Assembly (NCBI RefSeq): GCF_038561935.1
Contig: NZ_CP102770.1
Location: forward strand, 806,001 to 870,000
Length of the DNA: 64,000 nt
Direction of reading: 5' to 3'
Source of the DNA: Myxococcus stipitatus
Lineage (GTDB): Bacteria > Myxococcota > Myxococcia > Myxococcales > Myxococcaceae
The position numbers and the translations under genes were made by a program. The notes under the pieces are model-generated. The model was not told where the DNA came from. It did not search any database and saw only the letters and a program-made list of their open reading frames with translations. Below, one piece after another: positions 43,260-54,714 of the stretch. The first letter of the stretch is position 1. Each line of letters opens with the position of its first letter.

Positions 43260-46200
43260 ATGCTGCTCAGCGACGTCTCCATCCGCAGGCCCGTCTTCAC
43301 CACCATGATGTCGCTTGGCCTCATCGTCCTCGGACTGATGGGGTTGGGCCGCCTGGGCACGGACCTCTATCCGGACGTGTCCTTCCCCGTCGTCGTCGTC
43401 ACCACCGTCTACAAGGGCGCGGGCCCGGGAGAAATCGAGACCCAGGTCGTCAAGCCGGTGGAGGACGCCGTCGCGGGCATCAGCGGCGTGGACAAGATTC
43501 ACTCGTGGAGCCGGGAGAACCTGGCCACGGTGGTGGTGCAGTTCAAGCTGTCCACCAACCTGGACCGCGCGGTGCAGGAGGTGCGCGACAAGGTGGCGGG
43601 CATCGCGAACCGGCTGCCGCAGACGGCGGACGCGCCGGTGGTGGGCCGGGTGGACCTGTCCGCCACGCCCATCCTCACCTACGCCGTGTCGGCGGACCTG
43701 CCGTCGCAGGCGCTGCGCCGGCTCATCGATGACCGCATCAAGCCGGCGCTCTCGCAGCTGGAGGGCGCGGCGGAGGTGCGCATCACCGGTGGCGACACGC
43801 GCGAGATTCAAATCGACCTGGACCTGGACAAGGCGCGCGCGGCGGGGGTGTCTCCGTTCGACATCGCCCGGCGGGTGGGGGCGGAGAACCTGGACCTGCC
43901 CGCGGGCCGGCTCAAGCTGGGGGCCAGCGAGCTGACGGTGCGCTCGCTGGGGCAGTTCCGGGACGTGGAGGAGATTCGGGCGCTGCCGGTGGCGCGCAGC
44001 CGCACGGGCGCGCAGGTGCGGCTGGAGGAGATCGCCACGGTGACGGACGGGGTCGCGGAGCGGCGCACGGTGGCGCGGCTCAACAGCAAGGACGCCGTCA
44101 TCCTGGAGGTGGTGAAGCAGCCGGGCTCGAACACGGTGGCGGTGAGCGACGCGGTGAAGAAGGTGCTGAAGGACATGGGGCCGGAGGTGGGGCACGGCTT
44201 CACGGCGCGGCTGCTCATCGACCAGTCGGACCTCATCCGGGAGAACGCGCACGAGGTGTGGGTCGCGCTCATCTTCGGTGGCGCGATGGCGGTGCTCATC
44301 ATCCTGATGTTCCTGCTGGACGGGCGCGGCACGTTCATCTCCTCGCTGGCGCTGCCCACGTCCGTCATCGGCACGTTCTTCGTGATGTACGTGCTGGACT
44401 ACACGCTGAACCAGATGACGCTGCTGGGGTTGTCGCTGGCCATCGGTCTGCTCATCGACGACGCGGTGGTGGTGCGCGAGGCGATTACCCACCGGCTGGA
44501 GAAGGGCGAGGACCCGATGAGCGCGGCCGCCAACGGCACGCGGGACGTGGGGCTCGCGGTGCTGGCGACGACGCTGTCGCTGGTGGCGGTGTTCGTGCCG
44601 GTGGCCTTCATGCCCGGCATCGTCGGGCAGTTCTTCAAGCAGTTCGGCATCACCATCTCCATGGCGGTGCTCGTCTCGCTGTTCATCTCCTTCACCCTGG
44701 ACCCCATGTTGTCGGCGCGGCTGGCGAAGCGGCGGGTGCCCGGGGAGGTGCACCGGGAGAACGCGGTGGCGGCGGCGCTGCGGCGCGTGCTGGACGGGAC
44801 GGAGCGCTTCTATGCGTCGGTGCTGCGGTGGGTGCTCTCGCACAAGTGGACGACGGCGGGCATCACGCTGCTCTTGTTGGTGATGTCCTTCGGGGCGGCG
44901 AGCCGGCTGGGCGCGGAGTTCATCTCACCGGAGGACCGCTCGCAGTTCCTGGTGGACCTCAAGCTGCCGGACTCGGCGAGCCTGGCGGAGACGGAGGCCC
45001 GCACGGCCGAGGCGGAGGCGCTGGTGCGCCAGATTCCGGAGGTGACGGATGTCTATTCCATCGTCGGCACCAACGGAGACGTGAACAAGTCGCGCATGCG
45101 GGTGCTGACGCTGGGCAAGAATCAGCGCGCCAAGGGCGTCCCGGAGATGAAGGACGAGGCGCGTGCGCTGTTGTCCTCGCTGGTGGCGACGCAGGTGAAC
45201 CTGAGCGATCCGCCGACCATCGAGGGCCTGGGCGACTACTACCCCATCATGGTGCGAGTCACGGGGCCGGACCTGGTGCGGGTGAATCAGGAGGCGGAGC
45301 GCATCGCGGGCATCCTGCGCGGGCTGAAGGGGACGGAGGACGTGCGGGTGGAGGCGAATCCGCCCAAGCCGGAGCTCCAGGTGCGCATCGACCGGGCGCG
45401 CGCGAGCGACGTGGACGTCAACGCGCAGGTGCTGGCGACGCAGCTGCGCCTGGCCATCGACGGTGACGTGGTGGCGAAGCTGCGCGAGGGGACGACGGAG
45501 ACGGACATCCGGGTGCGGCTGGCGGAGAAGGACCGGAGCACGCCGGAGCGGGTGAGCCAGCTGGAGGTGTACACGGCGCGCGGCCTGATTCCGGTGTCGG
45601 ACCTGGCGCACCTGGAGCTGAAGGACGGGCCGAGCGTCATCGAGCACGAGAACCGGGAGCGGCAGCTGGTGGTGTTCTCGCAGCTGGCGAAGGGGGCGGC
45701 GCTGGGGGACGTGGTGGTGGACCTGAAGAAGCAGGTGGCCGCGCAGCCGCTGCCGCCGGGGTACGCGGTCATCTACGACGGGCAGATGAAGGAGATGGAG
45801 TCGCAGAACAGCGCGTTTGGCATGGCCTTCGGTCTGGCGTTCGTCTTCATCTACATGGTGCTGGCGAGCCAGTTCGAGTCGTTCAAGCACCCGTTCACCA
45901 TCATGGCGTCGCTGCCGCTGGCGCTGGTGGGCGCGCTCCTGTCGCTGGTGGTGACGGGGTATCACCTGTCGATGGGCGCGATGATTGGCGTCATCCTGTT
46001 GATGGGCCTGGTGACGAAGAACGCGATTCTGCTCATCGACGGGGCGCTCCAGCACTTGCGTGAGGGAGACACGGTGGACGAGGCCATGATGAAGGCGGGG
46101 CCTCGGCGCCTGCGTCCGATTCTGATGACGAGCGCGGCGATGGCCATTGGCATGGTGCCCACGGCGATTGGAACGGGGACGGGCTCGGAGTTCCGGGCGC

Positions 46201-46373
46201 CCATGGCCATCTCGGTGATTGGTGGCGTCATCACCTCCACGTTCCTGACGCTGCTGGTGGTGCCGGTGGTGTTCGCGGCGATGGAGCGCATCGGCGGCAA
46301 GCGCCGGGCGAAGCCGCAAGAGCCGGCCAGCGTGGCGCAGGCCTCGGACCACGGGCCCAGCCAGGCCGCGTGA
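43260..46373 (+). CDS. RND (AcrB/HAE1-like) multidrug efflux transporter
   Basis: Inner-membrane proton-driven pump of 1037 aa, the usual length. The N-terminus [20 protein letters not shown] is the first helix, and two large periplasmic loops follow helices 1 and 7. The proton-relay Asp pair is in [14 protein letters not shown] (about 398-406) in helix 4, and [20 protein letters not shown] lies in the C-terminal half. The class is hydrophobe/amphiphile rather than heavy-metal efflux. Last gene of a TetR-adaptor-pump operon, followed by a strong terminator. Substrates cannot be told. Confidence 0.96.
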   Translation: MLLSDVSIRRPVFTTMMSLGLIVLGLMGLGRLGTDLYPDVSFPVVVVTTVYKGAGPGEIETQVVKPVEDAVAGISGVDKIHSWSRENLATVVVQFKLSTNLDRAVQEVRDKVAGIANRLPQTADAPVVGRVDLSATPILTYAVSADLPSQALRRLIDDRIKPALSQLEGAAEVRITGGDTREIQIDLDLDKARAAGVSPFDIARRVGAENLDLPAGRLKLGASELTVRSLGQFRDVEEIRALPVARSRTGAQVRLEEIATVTDGVAERRTVARLNSKDAVILEVVKQPGSNTVAVSDAVKKVLKDMGPEVGHGFTARLLIDQSDLIRENAHEVWVALIFGGAMAVLIILMFLLDGRGTFISSLALPTSVIGTFFVMYVLDYTLNQMTLLGLSLAIGLLIDDAVVVREAITHRLEKGEDPMSAAANGTRDVGLAVLATTLSLVAVFVPVAFMPGIVGQFFKQFGITISMAVLVSLFISFTLDPMLSARLAKRRVPGEVHRENAVAAALRRVLDGTERFYASVLRWVLSHKWTTAGITLLLLVMSFGAASRLGAEFISPEDRSQFLVDLKLPDSASLAETEARTAEAEALVRQIPEVTDVYSIVGTNGDVNKSRMRVLTLGKNQRAKGVPEMKDEARALLSSLVATQVNLSDPPTIEGLGDYYPIMVRVTGPDLVRVNQEAERIAGILRGLKGTEDVRVEANPPKPELQVRIDRARASDVDVNAQVLATQLRLAIDGDVVAKLREGTTETDIRVRLAEKDRSTPERVSQLEVYTARGLIPVSDLAHLELKDGPSVIEHENRERQLVVFSQLAKGAALGDVVVDLKKQVAAQPLPPGYAVIYDGQMKEMESQNSAFGMAFGLAFVFIYMVLASQFESFKHPFTIMASLPLALVGALLSLVVTGYHLSMGAMIGVILLMGLVTKNAILLIDGALQHLREGDTVDEAMMKAGPRRLRPILMTSAAMAIGMVPTAIGTGTGSEFRAPMAISVIGGVITSTFLTLLVVPVVFAAMERIGGKRRAKPQEPASVAQASDHGPSQAA

Positions 46374-46391
46374 CCACACCGCTGTGAGACG

Positions 46392-46429
46392 CCGGGCCCG
46401 AGTGTCCTTCTCGGGCCCGGTTTGTTTTT
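46392..46429 (+). terminator. rho-independent terminator of the RND operon
   Basis: CCGGGCCCGAG and CTCGGGCCCGG form a perfect 11-bp stem with a 7-nt loop, followed by TTTGTTTTT, 19 bp after the pump stop codon. The T-run is only on the plus strand. Confidence 0.88.
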
Positions 46430-46439
46430 CGGACGGGGC

Positions 46440-46859
46440 TCAGCGCGCGTGAGCCGCGCCCTGCTCGTTCATCAGGAAGTGGCGCGTGCGGGCCTTCGTC
46501 AGCTGCCGCTCCGCCTCCTCCAATGACACACAATCCACCGTGATGTCGTCATTGGGCGCCGCCTCCGACGCCACCCGCGCCGTCTGCAGCCGGGCGATGG
46601 TGGAGTCCGACACGTGCGCGCACATCAGACACCCCCGCTGCCGCCCATAGAGGACCACCTCCCCGAAGATGGCGGCCGACTCGGGCTCCAGCGCCTTCAA
46701 CCCCCTCATGTCCGCCAGCACCAGGTGCCGGCCTCCTGCATACGTGTCCGTCGCGGCCCGATAGGCCGCGGCGAAATCCTTCATCTCATTGGGACGGACA
46801 AAGCCCTTCAACCGAACGGTGACCGTGCGGCGGTTCGTATCGTTGGCGACTTCGAACAT
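46440..46859 (-). CDS. SpoIIAA/STAS-like small protein
   Basis: Cytoplasmic protein of 139 aa with a SpoIIAA-like alpha/beta look: RRTVTVRLKGFVRPNEMKDF, HLVLADMRGLKALEPESAAI, then CAHVSDSTIARLQTARVA. The family often serves as a signalling partner, but no phospho-acceptor Ser in the canonical DxS position is obvious. Two Cys (GCLMCAH) stand close. AGGAAGG precedes the ATG, and the upstream 190 bp are AT-rich and likely hold its promoter. Function unknown. Confidence 0.7.
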   Translation of the reverse strand: MFEVANDTNRRTVTVRLKGFVRPNEMKDFAAAYRAATDTYAGGRHLVLADMRGLKALEPESAAIFGEVVLYGRQRGCLMCAHVSDSTIARLQTARVASEAAPNDDITVDCVSLEEAERQLTKARTRHFLMNEQGAAHAR

Positions 46860-47047
46860 GGCCCCCCCTTCCTAAGGGAGACCAAATAATAACAAACAAC
46901 CCCGCTGACTCGAAACCACCCCTCAGACACTCTGTCATCCCCGAAATAATGGAAAGACATTGTGTCGAGACAGACCCCGCCCCACCGGGTTGTGTCTCGT
47001 GCCGGTGCAATCCTGCAGGCGCCGTGAGAAATCGAGTCGCAACGGAC

Positions 47048-47617
47048 TCAGGCGCGCTGGCTGCTCTCACCCGTGATGACGGCGGAGCCAATCAGGTGCG
47101 CCAGCCGCAGCGCCTCGGGGACGCGGCCCCGGTCCGTCACTCGGGTGAGCGCCTCCGCGACGAGCGAGGGCTCCGCGCCCTGGACCTGGAAGGTGAAGCC
47201 CTCGAGCTGATGGATGGGCCCCGCGCGCTGAAGCCGCGCCCAGCGCTCCTCCGCCCGAGGCAGCCGCCGCAGCGCCTGCTCCACCGCCGCCAGGTCCGGG
47301 TGCCGCCGCATCACCGCGACACATGGCTTGCCCAGCCGCGCCGCCAGCTCCGGCAGGTCCACCACGTTGAAACCACCAAACGCGATGCCATCCAGCAACA
47401 CCAGATGCACCTGCGGCAGAAACTTCCCTCCCTCCAGCAGGCGACACACTTCATTTGTCGCATTCCAACCATCGCGACGCACGCGCCCCCAGACCAGGCC
47501 CTCGAAGCGCGTGCCGCCACACACCACCCCCGCCAGCGGCACCGCCGAGCCCGGGCGGCGCGCGAAGGGGCCATCATCGAAACCAATCACTCTGGGGAAG
47601 CGGGGCAGTCGTCGCAT
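47048..47617 (-). CDS. DUF99 (endonuclease V homologue-like) protein
   Basis: Protein of 189 aa. RVIGFDDGPFARR at the N-terminus, LVWGRVRRDGWNATN, and VHLVLLDGIAFGGFNVVDLP match DUF99, a family related in fold to endonuclease V and most common in archaea. The conserved Asp residues (FDDGPF, LLDGIAF) could bind metal. Activity in bacteria is untested to my knowledge. ATG 47617 is chosen; a TTG upstream is in frame. The cold-shock gene follows upstream on the same strand behind a terminator, so it is a separate unit. Confidence 0.82.
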   Translation of the reverse strand: MRRLPRFPRVIGFDDGPFARRPGSAVPLAGVVCGGTRFEGLVWGRVRRDGWNATNEVCRLLEGGKFLPQVHLVLLDGIAFGGFNVVDLPELAARLGKPCVAVMRRHPDLAAVEQALRRLPRAEERWARLQRAGPIHQLEGFTFQVQGAEPSLVAEALTRVTDRGRVPEALRLAHLIGSAVITGESSQRA

Positions 47618-47651
47618 GGCGTGAGGGAACTCATGAAGCACGGGCCAGGTG

Positions 47652-47693
47652 AAAAGGAAGAAGCCCGGCCCCGCACGAGCGGAGTCGGGCTTC
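47652..47693 (-). terminator. rho-independent terminator after cold-shock gene
   Basis: On the minus strand GAAGCCCG pairs with CGGGCTTC (8 bp, loop about 18 nt with inner pairing) and is followed by TTCCTTTT, 24 bp beyond the csp stop codon. Confidence 0.72.
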
Positions 47694-47716
47694 AGGGCTG
47701 CCGAGGCAGGAAGACT

Positions 47717-47920
47717 TCAGGCCGCGCGCACGTTCTGCGCCTGGAGGCCCTTGGGGCCGCGACCGACTTCGAACTCCACCTTCTGGCCTTCCTGCAGCGT
47801 GCGGAACCCATCCATGTTGATGGCCGTGTGGTGGACGAACACGTCCTCACCGCCACCATCCTGCACGATGAAGCCAAAGCCCTTTGCATCGTTGAACCAC
47901 TTGACGGTACCAGTTGCCAT
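47717..47920 (-). CDS. cold-shock domain protein
   Basis: Single cold-shock domain of 67 aa that binds single-stranded RNA/DNA and melts RNA structure. RNP1 is KGFGFI and RNP2 is VFVHH, both intact, in the classical order after [11 protein letters not shown]. The gene has a short leader and its own terminator, so it is monocistronic. Myxobacteria carry several csp paralogues, so I give no number. Confidence 0.96.
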   Translation of the reverse strand: MATGTVKWFNDAKGFGFIVQDGGGEDVFVHHTAINMDGFRTLQEGQKVEFEVGRGPKGLQAQNVRAA

Positions 47921-48176
47921 GTATCGCGTTCTCTCGGGTGGTGCGGCGCGCCGCGGTTATTGGCCTGTGAGAAACTAGAGGCCGTAATTCAGGCGTAGTC
48001 TGCCTGGGGCGGCCGGTTGAGTGGAAGCCCCCTCGGCCGCTTGCTCCCCAGGCGAGGTGAGGAGCAGTAGCCGGGCTCCCTACGTCCGGGGCCGAGGCCT
48101 CCAGACGGATGTCGCCAGGCGCGTGCCTACCCTCAAGGGGAGCCCCTCGCTTCACCTGGAATGGAAGGAGCCCCCC

Positions 48177-48731
48177 ATGGCTGGATTGACCCCTCAGGAC
48201 ACCGCCCCCTTGCTGGTGTCCGTCCCGCCTCATGCGGAGAGCCCCCCACGCCGCTGGGTGCGGCACCTGTTCGACAAGAGTGCCCGGGCGGGCATCCTGT
48301 CCCGGCCGCTCCTGGACAGGCTCCCCCTGCGCCGGTGGGTGCCCTCCGCGGTGCACTCGCTCCTGGACTACCGGGGTGGGGCGGTGGCGCTGGTGTCCGG
48401 CCAGCTGTCGACAGACCGCGTGGCGCGGCGGGTGGGGCGGGTGCTGGGCCTCTCCTCCCTCGCGGTGGCGCTCTTCACGGACACGCGGCTGAGCCTGTCG
48501 CGGCGCCTCTCCATCGAGACACACGAGCTCTCCGACTACGCCCACGGGGCGGCGCTGCTCCTCGCGCCCTTCGCCCTGGGCTATGCGCGGCGCAGCCCCG
48601 GCGTGGCCGCGGTGCACGCGCTGCTGGGGCTGAGCACGCTGGGGGTGGCGCTGGTGACGGACTACCGGGGCCAGCGGGGCCTGCACCTGGGCGGCGTGCG
48701 GCGGACGGACCCGGAAGGCATTGGCGCCTGA
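48177..48731 (+). CDS. small membrane protein of unknown function
   Basis: Protein of 184 aa with a hydrophilic N-terminus (about 1-60) and three to four hydrophobic helices: GGAVALVSGQ, VLGLSSLAVALF, GAALLLAPFALGYA and VHALLGLSTLGVALVT. The last part resembles the SPW/VTT-like small helical bundles, but I cannot assign a family. GGAAGGAG precedes the ATG at 48177. Convergent with hppA with a hairpin in between. Confidence 0.72.
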   Translation: MAGLTPQDTAPLLVSVPPHAESPPRRWVRHLFDKSARAGILSRPLLDRLPLRRWVPSAVHSLLDYRGGAVALVSGQLSTDRVARRVGRVLGLSSLAVALFTDTRLSLSRRLSIETHELSDYAHGAALLLAPFALGYARRSPGVAAVHALLGLSTLGVALVTDYRGQRGLHLGGVRRTDPEGIGA

Positions 48732-48736
48732 AACGC

Positions 48737-48772
48737 GAAGCGGCGGGGCCCGTCTCGAGCACCCGCCGCTTC
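48737..48772. terminator. bidirectional-type hairpin between convergent genes
   Basis: GAAGCGGCGGG and CCCGCCGCTTC form a perfect 11-bp stem with a 14-nt loop, 5 bp after the membrane-protein stop and 22 bp beyond the hppA stop. On the minus strand it is followed by GCGTTTC. Confidence 0.65.
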
Positions 48773-48794
48773 CCACGTCACGTCACGCCGGGCC

Positions 48795-51317
<2,523 letters not shown>

Positions 51318-51512
51318 AGGGGTGCAACTCCTCACGAAACTCGGCCGGAAGCGCGACCCACAACGCCGCGCCCCGGGATGACAGGGAGTGGTGTCGAGGG
51401 GTTGGCCGCCTGCGAGCGAAGTTGCCGCGCGCCGACGCTTCAGCACAGCCTCGCCCTTCCTGGTGCGCTTGCACGCACCGTGAAGGCAAGACGGCGAATA
51501 GCATGGGTCTGA

Positions 51513-51532
51513 CTTGGAAGTCGAATTCCAAG
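51513..51532. promoter_or_regulatory. inverted repeat with extra half-site upstream of hppA
   Basis: CTTGGAA at 51513-51519 and TTCCAAG at 51526-51532 form a perfect 7-bp inverted repeat with a 6-bp spacer. Another TTCCAA half-site lies at 51553-51558. About 200 bp upstream of hppA, it could be a regulator-binding site. Confidence 0.5.
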
Positions 51533-51741
51533 CTGACCTACCTGTCGGCAAATTCCAACTTCAGTGGGGGTTGCCATCGGAGGCTACTCCCGGGGTGGCA
51601 TTCCCTCGGAGAGCGCCGCGGCGCGCCAGCGGCGGCGCGGTGAGCCGAGGCGTATTTCTCCATTCAAGGCGGTTACAGGGGTGTTTGTGTCATGCAAGCC
51701 CCGGTTATTCCTGTTTCGCTCGGAGTGTTTGTTAGTGAATA

Positions 51742-51772
51742 GAGGGTCCGGGCCGAGACCGCCCGGACCCTC
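51742..51772. ncRNA. perfect 12-bp hairpin, possible small-RNA element
   Basis: GAGGGTCCGGGC and GCCCGGACCCTC pair perfectly around a 7-nt loop. It follows an AT-richer patch and is not next to any gene end. There is no T-run on either strand, so it is not a textbook terminator. Strand and boundaries are unknown; calling it an RNA is inference. Confidence 0.3.
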
Positions 51773-52301
51773 CAGTTGAAAGGCAGGGGGCCGCGCACGC
51801 CCAACGCGCCTCCTCGCCATGCCGACCCCGTTTTCCCGCCGCCTCGCCCGTCCCCAGCCCCGTTCCCCGCCGCCCCACCCGCCCCGGCTTTCCGGCCACA
51901 CCCTGCCTTTCAACCGGACAGACGTCACTGCAAGGTGATTGCCAGGGGGGCTCTCCTCGGGGGCCTCCCTCGGAGCACTGCCTGGGGACTGGCCCGTGGG
52001 ACGAGGAAGGTGTCGGCTCGTCTGAAAAAATCACTGTCCAGCCGTCAACGCGGCGGGAAAAACGACACACCTGAGTGGATGACAGGCAGCCCCGCGGGGC
52101 AGGCGCCGCTGGGGTGCGAGCGGGCGCGCCGTCACGACAGCGGGCGTGACCTGGTGCTGGCGAAGATTTGACAGAGTTGAGTCAGCGCATGTCTGTCCAT
52201 TCAGGCACCTTGGCTGTCGTCGAATCCGGCGCCGTCTGATTCGACGGTCCTCTCCAGCGAGAGTCTTGCCTTTCAATCCAGCAACATCCGAGGAGTCGTC
52301 C

Positions 52302-53411
52302 ATGAACAGCATGAAGTGGGTGATGTCCGCCACGGTGGTGGCGATGACTGTCGTCGGCTGTGGTCGTGCGTCCGCGGTGGAGGCGCCGACGGACTCGCGG
52401 GCGTCGAAGGAGGGGCTCGCGCTGCCGTCCTTCTATGGTTCGGACACGCTGAAGGAGGCGGTCATCGCGGCGGTCATCCAGTCGGGCTCCGGGCTGGTCG
52501 TCGAGGGCAAGGGCTCCGGCGTGGGCGAGGCCTGTCTGCGCAACGGCGTGGGCTCCAGCGGCTTCTGCGCGGCGGGAGCGCAGAAGCTGGCCCCCATGTC
52601 GCGCGACTTCGCGGCGCCGAAGACGGCGTCGGGCGCGGCCTGTCTCGGCGGTGCCGCCGCCGACGCGAAGGGCTGCTGCCCGGGCGAGCGCAGCAACGTC
52701 ATTGCCCTGGACGCGGTGAATGCATACGTGAGCGCTGCCCGAGCCGCGGCGCTGCCGAGCAACGGCCTCACCACGCAGGAGCTCCGCCGCGTCTACTTCG
52801 CCACGGACAGCTCCGGCGTCGCCATCCCCGGCGCCTGTCCCACGGACTGGAGCGCGCTGGGGCAGCCCGCCGCGCCCATCGTGAAGTACCGCCGCGATGA
52901 CCTGTCCGGCACCACGGACACCTTCAAGTCGCTGCTCAAGGGCGGCACCTTCTGCCCGGGCGTGACGGTCATCGTCGACGAGTCCGCCTCCAACCCCAGC
53001 CCCTGCGTCGCGACGGACAACGCGACCACGTGCATCGGCAAGCTGACGGCGGCGGACAACAAGGTCATCGGCTATGCCGGAGACCCGGCGTCCCGTCCTG
53101 GCAATGCGAAGCTGGCGCTGAAGGCCGTGGCTCCCATCTCCCCGACGACCAGCACCTACGTGGCGCCCACGGTCGCCAACATCCGCAAGCTGCTGGACCC
53201 CGTCGCCACGGACGCCTATCCGCTGTCCCGCCGCATCTTCCTCAACGAGAACACCACGCCTCCGCGCTCCTTCGACGAGGACGTCCTCTACACCTGGGCC
53301 TTCGAGAGCAACCGGGACGAGTTCGAGGCCATCCTCGTGGAGCAGGGCTTCATCGCGTGCGACCCGTTGACCGCCTTGGACTGCGGCCCGGGCCTCTGCA
53401 ACGCGCCGTGA
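52302..53411 (+). CDS. PstS-like substrate-binding lipoprotein
   Basis: Periplasmic binding protein-like lipoprotein of 369 aa. The signal ends MTVVGCGRA (Cys20). The mature start FYGSDTLKEAVIAAVIQSGS, then GKGSGVGEACL, resembles the phosphate-binding loop of PstS, and MSRDFAAP plus IALDAVNAYVSAA match later family motifs (the usual SR and FAVN-type segments). Many Cys (for example KGCCPGE, TFCPG, PSPC, TTCIG) suggest several disulfides, unusual for PstS. No pstCAB genes follow, so transport is not proven; it may be a sensor or storage protein. GGAG precedes the ATG. Confidence 0.8.
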   Translation: MNSMKWVMSATVVAMTVVGCGRASAVEAPTDSRASKEGLALPSFYGSDTLKEAVIAAVIQSGSGLVVEGKGSGVGEACLRNGVGSSGFCAAGAQKLAPMSRDFAAPKTASGAACLGGAAADAKGCCPGERSNVIALDAVNAYVSAARAAALPSNGLTTQELRRVYFATDSSGVAIPGACPTDWSALGQPAAPIVKYRRDDLSGTTDTFKSLLKGGTFCPGVTVIVDESASNPSPCVATDNATTCIGKLTAADNKVIGYAGDPASRPGNAKLALKAVAPISPTTSTYVAPTVANIRKLLDPVATDAYPLSRRIFLNENTTPPRSFDEDVLYTWAFESNRDEFEAILVEQGFIACDPLTALDCGPGLCNAP

Positions 53412-53512
53412 GCGGACGCTCGCCCCGGCCATCTCGCGGGGCTCGGCCCGGGCCGGAGGCGCGTCCGCTCCTCCGGCCTTGGGTCCACACCTCCCTGAAA
53501 GGTCTCTTTGCC

Positions 53513-54556
53513 ATGCACCTGAAGAAACGCTTCGTGCCTCGCTCGTCGCTGCTCGCCGTCTGCGCTTCCCTCCTGGGCGCGCCCGCCCTGGCCTCGGATG
53601 GGCAGGCCGTGCCGCCGTGGGTGTGCCGTGATTCCCAGGGCACGCTCGGCTCCATCGAGGAGCTGGCCCTGCCCACGGGCTCCGGGCCGCTCGGCATCGC
53701 GCTGGGGCCGGACCTGGCGCTCTGGTACACGCTGGCGGGCTCCAACAAGATTGGCCGGGCCACGCGTGACGGTGTCGTCACCGAGTTCTCGCTCCCCACG
53801 CCCGCCGCGGGTGTGCAACAGATTGCGGTGAGCTTCGACGGCCACCTGTGGTTCACCGAGCTGGCCGCCAACAAGGTGGGGCGCATCGCACCGGATGGCA
53901 CGGTGACGGAGTTCCCGCTGCCGCAGCGAGGCTCCAGCCCCGCGGGAATCACGGCGGGCCTGGATGGCAACGTCTGGTTCACGGAGCTGGTGGGCAACCG
54001 CATCGGCCGCATCACGCCCGACGGCGTCATCACCGAGTTCCCCCTGCCGACGCCGGGCGCCCAGCCGCGCGCCATCACCCAGGGCTTCGACGGCCACCTC
54101 TGGTTCGTCGAGCAGGCGGCCAACAAGGTGGGCTCCATCTCCCCCGACGGGGTCATCCGCGAGTTCGACCTGCCCGTGGCGAAGGGCGGCCCCTCCGCCA
54201 TCGTCGCGGGCCTGGATGGCAACGTCTGGTTCACCGAGCAGGCGGGGAACCGCATCAGCCGCATCACGTCCGACGGCGTGGTGACGCAGTTCCCCTTACC
54301 GGCGGAAGGCAGCCAGCCGAATGCCCTCGCGGTGGGGCCGGACGGCCAGCTCTGGTTCACGCAGCTCGCTGGCAACCGCATTGGTCGCATCACCTCCGCG
54401 GGGATCATCACGGAGTATGCCCTGCCCACGGCCGGCAGCAGGCCCTCGGGCATCGTCGTGGCGCCTCCGGGGCGCTGGTGCGTGGATGCGCACCTGTGGT
54501 TCACCGCACGGGGCACCCACAAGCTCGGGAAGATTCGAGCGCTCGCCGTTCCGTGA
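53513..54556 (+). CDS. Vgb-like beta-propeller secreted protein
   Basis: Exported protein of 347 aa: signal peptide ending APALA, then seven repeats of about 42 residues built on DGxxWFTE, NxIGRI, PDG and TEFPLP patterns. This is the virginiamycin B lyase-like six- to seven-bladed propeller. Vgb itself opens streptogramin rings using a His and Glu pair that I cannot confirm here, so a structural or sugar/peptide-binding role is as likely. It lies 101 bp after the PstS-like gene on the same strand and may be cotranscribed. Confidence 0.85.
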   Translation: MHLKKRFVPRSSLLAVCASLLGAPALASDGQAVPPWVCRDSQGTLGSIEELALPTGSGPLGIALGPDLALWYTLAGSNKIGRATRDGVVTEFSLPTPAAGVQQIAVSFDGHLWFTELAANKVGRIAPDGTVTEFPLPQRGSSPAGITAGLDGNVWFTELVGNRIGRITPDGVITEFPLPTPGAQPRAITQGFDGHLWFVEQAANKVGSISPDGVIREFDLPVAKGGPSAIVAGLDGNVWFTEQAGNRISRITSDGVVTQFPLPAEGSQPNALAVGPDGQLWFTQLAGNRIGRITSAGIITEYALPTAGSRPSGIVVAPPGRWCVDAHLWFTARGTHKLGKIRALAVP

Positions 54557-54664
54557 AGCGCTCCTGAATCGCCTCCTGTGCCCGCGCGCACCGCCCGTCG
54601 CGAAGTCTCCGCGTGGGCGCGGGGGGAAGGTGCGCGCAGGCCGGCCCGTGGCGGGGCCTGGACG

Positions 54665-54707
54665 CGAGGACCCTTGCGAGCGTCAACGCTCGAGAGTGGG
54701 GTCCTCG
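54665..54707. terminator. nested hairpin between convergent genes
   Basis: CGAGGACCC pairs with GGGTCCTCG (9 bp), enclosing CGAGCG-TCAA-CGCTCG (6 bp, TCAA tetraloop). It ends 7 bp before the stop of the next minus-strand gene. No T-run on either side. Confidence 0.5.
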
Positions 54708-54714
54708 TGCTCGC

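Larger units (their letters stand above)
51318..52301. other. 984-bp gene-free region upstream of hppA
   Basis: The longest stretch here without a convincing gene. It separates divergent hppA and the PstS-like gene and contains an inverted repeat with a third half-site near 51513-51558, a perfect 12-bp hairpin at 51742-51772 inside a relatively AT-rich patch (about 51690-51745), and TTGACA at 52168-52173 that could be a -35 box for the PstS-like gene (no convincing -10). It may hide a small RNA. Confidence 0.6.

Noticed and set aside
51422..52171. Small frames (73-131 codons) in the hppA/PstS-like intergenic region
   Set aside because: No recognisable domain, poor starts and proline/arginine-rich composition; the region is better read as non-coding.
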